Assembly: GCA_934655835.1 (NCBI GenBank)
Contig: CAKUHM010000039.1
Coordinates: 1 to 9,942, forward strand
Direction: 5' to 3'
Length of the DNA: 9,942 bases
DNA from: an uncultured Collinsella sp.
GTDB lineage: Bacteria; Actinomycetota; Coriobacteriia; Coriobacteriales; Coriobacteriaceae
Part shown: one piece after another, positions 5,560 through 9,942 of the stretch
How the letters are laid out: every line of letters starts with the position of its first letter
Position numbering within the stretch: position 1 is the stretch's first letter
Notes under the pieces: generated by a model
Told to the model about the DNA's origin: nothing
What the model saw: only the letters and a program-made list of their open reading frames with translations
Databases searched by the model: none
Translations under genes and position numbers: made by a program

Positions 5560-7188
5560 ATGCCACAAGAAACTACGAAGCGCTTTGCGGGTGCCTCCTT
5601 TTTTGCCAACCCCGTTCTGCCGGGGTTCCATCCCGATCCGTGCCTGTGCCGCGCAGGCGATGACTACTATATGGTCACCTCGACGTTTACCTGGTTGCCG
5701 GGTGTGAGCCTGTACCACTCGTGTGACCTGGTGCATTGGGAGAGTCTGGGCGGTATTCTCGATAAGCTCGATTTGAGGGGAATTCCCGAGTCCGGTGGCG
5801 TCTGGGCACCGGATCTTACCTATGCCAAGGGCGAGTTCTACCTGGTCTACTCTGTGGCAAAAACCGTGAGCGGAGCCTTTAAAGACGTTGATAACTATCT
5901 GGTGCGCGCGCGGAACATCGAAGGTCCTTGGAGCGAGCCCGTCAAGTTGGGAGCCAAGGGGTTCGATCCCTGCTTGGTTCATGCGCAGGATGGCTGTCGC
6001 CTGGTGGTTCCGCAGTGGGATTGGCGTCCATTAGAGGGCCATTACAAGTTTAACGGCGTTCTTATGTACGAGCTCAATACATATACCGGTGGCGTCGGTG
6101 ACCCTAAGCGCATCTTTGACCACACCGGCGATGTTCCATGTGTGTGCGAAGGGCCGCATGTGTTAGAGCACGACGGCTGGTTCTATCTGCTTGCTGCCGA
6201 GGGCGGCACTGGCGTCAATCACCGAACGATTGTCGCGCGCTCTCGAACTGTCGACGGCTATTACGAACCCATGCCGAACAATCCGCTGGTTTCGGCGGCC
6301 GGTACTTCTTCGATTCTTCTAAAGAGCGGGCACGGCAATCTTGTCGAGGCTCCCGATGGCTCTTGGTACGCCTGCCATCTTTGTGCTCGTCATCTTCCGG
6401 GGGCGTCGACGTCTCCTTTGGGGCGCGAGTCGGCTTTGCAGCGTGTTGATTGGATTGACGGTTGGCCGCGCCTTTCCGCTGGCGGCAGCGAACCCCGGTT
6501 GGCGGTTCCGGCTCCTGCTGGTATCGCAGCCGGCACCGAGAGCGAACCGTACCGCCGCGACACCACCTACGCAACGTCGTTTGAGCCTGATTGCGATCTG
6601 TGGTGTGAAGAATGGTTGACCCCACGCGTTATAGACGATCTGCGTGTGCGAATCGACGAGACGGACGGGTTGGTCCTTACGGGAAACGACTCTCTGAGCT
6701 CGTTGTTTGACCAAACGCTTGTCGTCCGCCGAATCCAAGATTTTTCTTTTGAGGCCGTGACCCATGTGGACGTGGCGCCGGGTAACTATAACCAGGCGGC
6801 GGGCATGGTCGCAATGTACGATTCGCGCTGCTATGTTGCCCTGTTGGTGGGGTTTGACGAGAAGAATGGAGAGCGCGTCGCAGATGTGCTCGTCTGCGAT
6901 AACGGTTCGTATTCGATGCCCCTGGGCACCGATGGACGCAAGACGCTTTCCCCTGCGGGAAAGATCGGCCTTCGTATCGTCGCCCACGCGGGCAAACTGT
7001 GCTTCGCTGTCGATGGCGGCGATGGATGGGAGGACCTCGGTTGCTCATTTGCCGAGGAAAACTTGGGCGACGAGCACATTTTGGGGCCGCATTTTACTGG
7101 CGGAATGTTGGGACTCGGAGCGGTCGATCTCGCATACGGCAAACTCAAAGCAACCTTTAGCGATTTTTCGTATCGAGCGCTCGACTAG
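5560..7188 (+). CDS. Glycoside hydrolase family 43, beta-xylosidase / arabinofuranosidase type
   Basis: Probably removes xylose or arabinose from pectic oligosaccharides in the cytoplasm; 542 residues, no signal peptide. The five-bladed catalytic domain covers about residues 16-310 and starts with NPVLPGFHPDPC, where D26 is the expected general base. D136 in GFDPCLVH is the pKa-setting aspartate, and E197 in CEGPHVL is the general acid, followed by LLAAEGGTG. A second domain (about 328-542) looks like the C-terminal beta-sandwich of the XynB-like GH43 group. Family knowledge says such enzymes are often dual xylosidase/arabinofuranosidases; the pectin setting would suit arabinan or xylogalacturonan side chains, but substrate cannot be read from sequence. 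ATG 5560 is preferred because GAAAGAAG precedes it; ATG 5545 would add five residues and lacks a ribosome binding site. Codon choice is less C-biased than in the two preceding genes, suggesting lower expression. Confidence 0.92.
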   Translation: MPQETTKRFAGASFFANPVLPGFHPDPCLCRAGDDYYMVTSTFTWLPGVSLYHSCDLVHWESLGGILDKLDLRGIPESGGVWAPDLTYAKGEFYLVYSVAKTVSGAFKDVDNYLVRARNIEGPWSEPVKLGAKGFDPCLVHAQDGCRLVVPQWDWRPLEGHYKFNGVLMYELNTYTGGVGDPKRIFDHTGDVPCVCEGPHVLEHDGWFYLLAAEGGTGVNHRTIVARSRTVDGYYEPMPNNPLVSAAGTSSILLKSGHGNLVEAPDGSWYACHLCARHLPGASTSPLGRESALQRVDWIDGWPRLSAGGSEPRLAVPAPAGIAAGTESEPYRRDTTYATSFEPDCDLWCEEWLTPRVIDDLRVRIDETDGLVLTGNDSLSSLFDQTLVVRRIQDFSFEAVTHVDVAPGNYNQAAGMVAMYDSRCYVALLVGFDEKNGERVADVLVCDNGSYSMPLGTDGRKTLSPAGKIGLRIVAHAGKLCFAVDGGDGWEDLGCSFAEENLGDEHILGPHFTGGMLGLGAVDLAYGKLKATFSDFSYRALD

Positions 7189-7201
7189 GTCAATGCGGCA
7201 A

Positions 7202-7240
7202 TTGCGACAGGTCGCAAGGGCGATTGACGGGCGATGCCCG
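7202..7240. repeat. Two inverted repeats in the gap before the esterase gene
   Basis: TTGCGAC and GTCGCAA (7202-7208, 7211-7217) form a 16-bp near-contiguous palindrome with only two central bases, better suited to protein binding than to an RNA hairpin. Ten bases on, CGGGC-GAT-GCCCG (7228-7240) can form a short hairpin, but no T run follows, so it is not a convincing terminator. The gap of 84 bases between genes holds no clear promoter. Confidence 0.35.
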
Positions 7241-7272
7241 CGATTGTTCTGCAATAGAAAGCATGGTGACAA

Positions 7273-9438
7273 ATGAGTGACAAAGAGCGGCTCTTTGAGG
7301 TATCGCTCGTGCGCGAAGGCGCGTATCGCAGCGTTTCGGCAGCTCTAGAGGCGGTGGAACGGTGCGTGCCCGATAAGACTGTGCCGGTGCGCGTGCTGGT
7401 GGCGCCGGGCGAGTACCGAGAGCGGGTCGAGATTCGCCGTCCGCATGTGACGATTGAGGGCGAGACGGCCGATAGCGTACGCATCGTGGGCGGCCTGGGC
7501 GCCAAGATGCCCTCTGGGGACGGTAGCGGCCAGGACGGAAAGCTCGGCACCTTCCGTACGTATACGGTACTGGTCGATGCCGATGACGTGACGCTTGCAA
7601 ACCTTACGATCAAAAACGATGCGGGCGACGGGCGCGAGGTCGGTCAGGCAATTGCCCTGTATGCCGATGGCGACCGCCTGGTTGTCGACGCCTGCCGCAT
7701 TTTGGGACATCAGGACACGCTGTTTGCGGGTCCGTTGCCGCCGCGCGAGGTTAAGCCGGGCGGGTTCATTGGTCCCAAGCAGTTTGCACCTCGTCGTGTG
7801 GGTCGGCAGTACTATCGTCGCTGCCTTATTGCCGGCGATGTCGACTTTATCTTTGGTGGGGCGTGTGCCTACTTTGAGGGCTGTGAGATTCGGTCGCTCA
7901 ATCGCGATATGGACGTAAACGGATACGTAACGGCGGCATCCACGCCCGAGGGCGAGCCGTATGGATTCGTGTTCCATGGTTGTTCCTTTACGGCAGACGA
8001 AGGCACTGCTCCAGGGTCGGTCTACCTGGGTCGTCCGTGGCGCGAGTGGGCCCAGACCGTGTTGATTGATTGCTGGCTTGGCGCCCATATTTCACCCGAG
8101 GGCTGGTGGGATTGGAACAAGCCGGCCGCACGCGATACCGCTTTGTATGGCGGCGGCGCCTTGTTTGGCCCGGCAGGGGATACGAGCGCCTGGGCGTCGT
8201 GGGCACATCGCCTGGGCGATCGGGGTGCAGAGCGCTATGCACGTGGGCACGTGCTTGCCGGTGCGGATGACTGGGATCCCGAGGGCGGCGACGGCGATGC
8301 GGTGGAGACAGCCGACCTGTCTGCCAACGGTCGTACGGTGCATATCGAGACTTACTACGAAGACGAGCCTGCTCTGCGCGCCCGACTGAAGCGCGAGGGG
8401 CGCAAAGCCGCCTTTGCGGGCAAGACGCCTGCGGATTTTGAGGCGTGGAGAGTTGCGACCAGAGCCCGTTTGTACGATGTCTTGGGTCTTTCGCTTATGG
8501 ATCGTGCCCCGATTGAGGTTCGCGATCTCGGCCGCGTACAGATTGCCGGCGGCATTGTGCGCACCCACGCATTGCTGCAGGTCGAGCGCGATGTGTGGAT
8601 GCCGTTCTACCTGTTGGAACCGTCTCGCCCAAAGCTTGACGAGCGGGGACTCAAGCGCTGCTATATCTGCCCACATGGCCACCAGGGCGCGGGCGCCGCA
8701 AGTATTGCCGGCGTTACGGGCGTGCCGGCGGTTGATGATGCGGTCCGCAAGTTTAACTACGACTACGGCCTGCGCTTGGCGCGTATGGGCTATGTGACCG
8801 TCTGCCCTGACGCCCGCGGCTGGGGATACCGTCGCGACTGGAAGGGCCAGGGCGATGACGAGAACAGCTTCCTGCGCGGTACGTGTCTAAACCAGGCGCG
8901 CATGGCGGAGCCGCTGGGTCTTACCGTTGCGGGTCTCAACGCCTGGGACAACATACGACTGATCGATTATCTAGAAGCGCGTGGCGATATCGCCATGTAC
9001 GACCTGGGATGCTTTGGTTTTTCGGGCGGCGGCTATATGACGCTGTATCTTGCTGCGCTCGACTCACGCGTGCGCAAGGCGTTTGTCTCGGGCTATCTGT
9101 ATGGTGTCGACGATTCGCTGATGCACCTTAACGGTAATTGCAGCTGCAATTACACGCCCGGACTCTGGCGCTTGCTTGACATGGGCGATATCGCCTCGCT
9201 CATCGCGCCACGTCCACTGCTGGTGCAAAGCTGCGAGGAGGACCATCTAAACGGCGTTCGCGGTCTAGCAAATGTCGATGAGCAGCTCGATATCGTGCGC
9301 GACGCCTACGAGCTGCTGGGTTGTGGCGAGGGATTGCGTCATGAGGTTTGTCCGGGTGGACACCATCTGGGCGTGACGCACCTTGCCGAGGATATCGAGT
9401 GGCTTGATTGTCATGCTGCGGTGGGCGCCCGTGCATAG
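7273..9438 (+). CDS. Two-domain pectin esterase: CE8 pectin methylesterase fused to an alpha/beta-hydrolase esterase
   Basis: A 721-residue cytoplasmic protein with no signal peptide, made of two apparently complete enzymes. Residues 1 to about 325 are a CE8 beta-helix that removes methyl esters from homogalacturonan. Q125 (GQAIALY), Q147-D148 (GHQDTLF), the nucleophile D191 (GDVDFIFGG) and R254/W256 (YLGRPWRE) correspond to the five conserved active-site residues. After an acidic, Gly-rich linker (about 318-340), residues about 345-715 are an alpha/beta hydrolase: oxyanion-side PHGHQG, nucleophile elbow GFSGGG with S584, probable acid D657 in CEEDH after PRPLLVQS, and H697 or H698 in GGHH. 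The second domain resembles acetyl-xylan-esterase / Abhydrolase_7-like enzymes and could remove acetyl groups from galacturonate; a second methylesterase (compare CE19) or another acyl esterase is possible. The start is fixed by GGTGA just upstream of ATG 7273; an earlier ATG at 7263 stops after five codons. Confidence 0.9.
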   Translation: MSDKERLFEVSLVREGAYRSVSAALEAVERCVPDKTVPVRVLVAPGEYRERVEIRRPHVTIEGETADSVRIVGGLGAKMPSGDGSGQDGKLGTFRTYTVLVDADDVTLANLTIKNDAGDGREVGQAIALYADGDRLVVDACRILGHQDTLFAGPLPPREVKPGGFIGPKQFAPRRVGRQYYRRCLIAGDVDFIFGGACAYFEGCEIRSLNRDMDVNGYVTAASTPEGEPYGFVFHGCSFTADEGTAPGSVYLGRPWREWAQTVLIDCWLGAHISPEGWWDWNKPAARDTALYGGGALFGPAGDTSAWASWAHRLGDRGAERYARGHVLAGADDWDPEGGDGDAVETADLSANGRTVHIETYYEDEPALRARLKREGRKAAFAGKTPADFEAWRVATRARLYDVLGLSLMDRAPIEVRDLGRVQIAGGIVRTHALLQVERDVWMPFYLLEPSRPKLDERGLKRCYICPHGHQGAGAASIAGVTGVPAVDDAVRKFNYDYGLRLARMGYVTVCPDARGWGYRRDWKGQGDDENSFLRGTCLNQARMAEPLGLTVAGLNAWDNIRLIDYLEARGDIAMYDLGCFGFSGGGYMTLYLAALDSRVRKAFVSGYLYGVDDSLMHLNGNCSCNYTPGLWRLLDMGDIASLIAPRPLLVQSCEEDHLNGVRGLANVDEQLDIVRDAYELLGCGEGLRHEVCPGGHHLGVTHLAEDIEWLDCHAAVGARA

Positions 9439-9507
9439 GCCCTCGGTATGCTGCGGATGAACGATAGATACCTATAAGACCGCTAACGGGCGGGTGAGGA
9501 GAAGATT

Positions 9508-9942
9508 ATGGAAACGAAGGGCTTGAGCGAGTCGACCATTTGCTGTTTTGGCGACTCGACGACTTGGGGCGACAACGGTTGTGGCGGGGGAGGCAACGCT
9601 ATTTCGTGGACCTCGCACCTGGGCGCGCTGCTGGGGGGCGCTATGGTCGAGAACTTTGGCATCAAGGGCTCGCGTATCGCTATCAAAGCCGACCGCACCG
9701 ATTCGTTTGTCGAGCGCCTGGACGGCATCGATGACGCGGCCGATGTCTACATTGTCTTTGGCGGCGTTAACGACTTTAGCCGCAACGTGCCGTTGGGACA
9801 GCTGGGCAGCACGGACGTGCACGAGTTCTACGGTGCACTCGACTACCTGATCCGCACCATCACCGCGCGCTCGCCCCAGGCGAAGCTGGTGTTTATGACC
9901 CCGTGCAAGACGAGTGGCAAGCACGAGAAGGATATCCCGGCA
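9508..9942 (+). CDS. SGNH/GDSL-family esterase, N-terminal part, cut by window edge
   Basis: The frame is open from ATG 9508 to the last base (145 codons). A strong ribosome binding site, GAGGAGA (9496-9502), precedes the ATG. The SGNH blocks seen are: block I FGDST with nucleophile S17, block II around G54 (NFGIKGSR), and block III GGVND with N88. The catalytic Asp/His block lies beyond the edge. No signal peptide is present, so the enzyme should be cytoplasmic. Family members remove O-acetyl or other acyl groups, and rhamnogalacturonan acetylesterases (CE12) belong to this fold. Deacetylation of imported pectic oligosaccharides is the likely role by context only. An unusual GCGGGG run (residues 24-29) follows block I. 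The gap from the preceding gene is 69 bases and without a terminator, so co-transcription with the CE8 fusion is likely. Confidence 0.88.
   Translation, partial: METKGLSESTICCFGDSTTWGDNGCGGGGNAISWTSHLGALLGGAMVENFGIKGSRIAIKADRTDSFVERLDGIDDAADVYIVFGGVNDFSRNVPLGQLGSTDVHEFYGALDYLIRTITARSPQAKLVFMTPCKTSGKHEKDIPA

Noticed and set aside
9450..9478. Possible promoter with TATAAG before the SGNH gene
   Set aside because: No -35-like hexamer at a suitable distance; read-through from the preceding gene is simpler.
9472..9924. Minus-strand open frame opposite the right-edge gene
   Set aside because: The + strand frame has GDST, GGVND and a strong ribosome binding site, so the minus frame is a shadow.

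Overview
The window is part of a pectin / D-galacturonate utilisation locus from a high-GC Gram-positive bacterium. Codon choice is strongly C/G-ending, intergenic regions are short, and intrinsic terminators are strong. Protein style and gene content fit the actinobacterial class Coriobacteriia, and a gut Collinsella-like organism is my best guess. That assignment is inference from sequence style and rests on no marker gene.

Layout, all genes on the + strand. (1) Positions 1-1854 hold hexuronate catabolism: the end of a tagaturonate reductase gene (uxaB) and a complete altronate dehydratase gene (uxaA), separated by a GC-rich hairpin; uxaA is closed by a strong terminator at about 1886-1923. 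(2) Positions 1855-2205 are a 350-bp regulatory region. It carries three copies of a LacI-type operator (core AACGTTCAC; the middle copy is the perfect palindrome GTGAACGTTCAC). These are arranged around a good -35/-10 pair, so a repressor would cover both the -35 box and the start point. (3) Positions 2206-9942 hold the uptake and breakdown genes: a GPH-family sugar transporter, a GH28 polygalacturonase, a GH43 glycosidase, a two-domain esterase joining a CE8 pectin methylesterase to an alpha/beta hydrolase, and the first 145 codons of an SGNH/GDSL esterase that runs off the right edge. Terminators follow the transporter and the GH28 gene.

How the parts fit together: none of the four depolymerising or de-esterifying proteins has a visible signal peptide. 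The simplest reading is that short, still decorated oligogalacturonides enter through the GPH transporter. Inside the cell they lose methyl groups (CE8), probably acetyl or other acyl groups (alpha/beta hydrolase and SGNH), and arabinose or xylose (GH43). GH28 then cuts them to galacturonate. The galacturonate enters the isomerase route (UxaC, not in the window), then UxaB and UxaA give 2-keto-3-deoxygluconate.

The most notable points are the CE8 plus alpha/beta hydrolase fusion in one cytoplasmic polypeptide, the three-operator promoter, and a GPH transporter whose helix-II acidic cation-site residues are replaced by Asn and Cys. No RNA genes, CRISPR arrays, insertion sequences or phage genes were seen.
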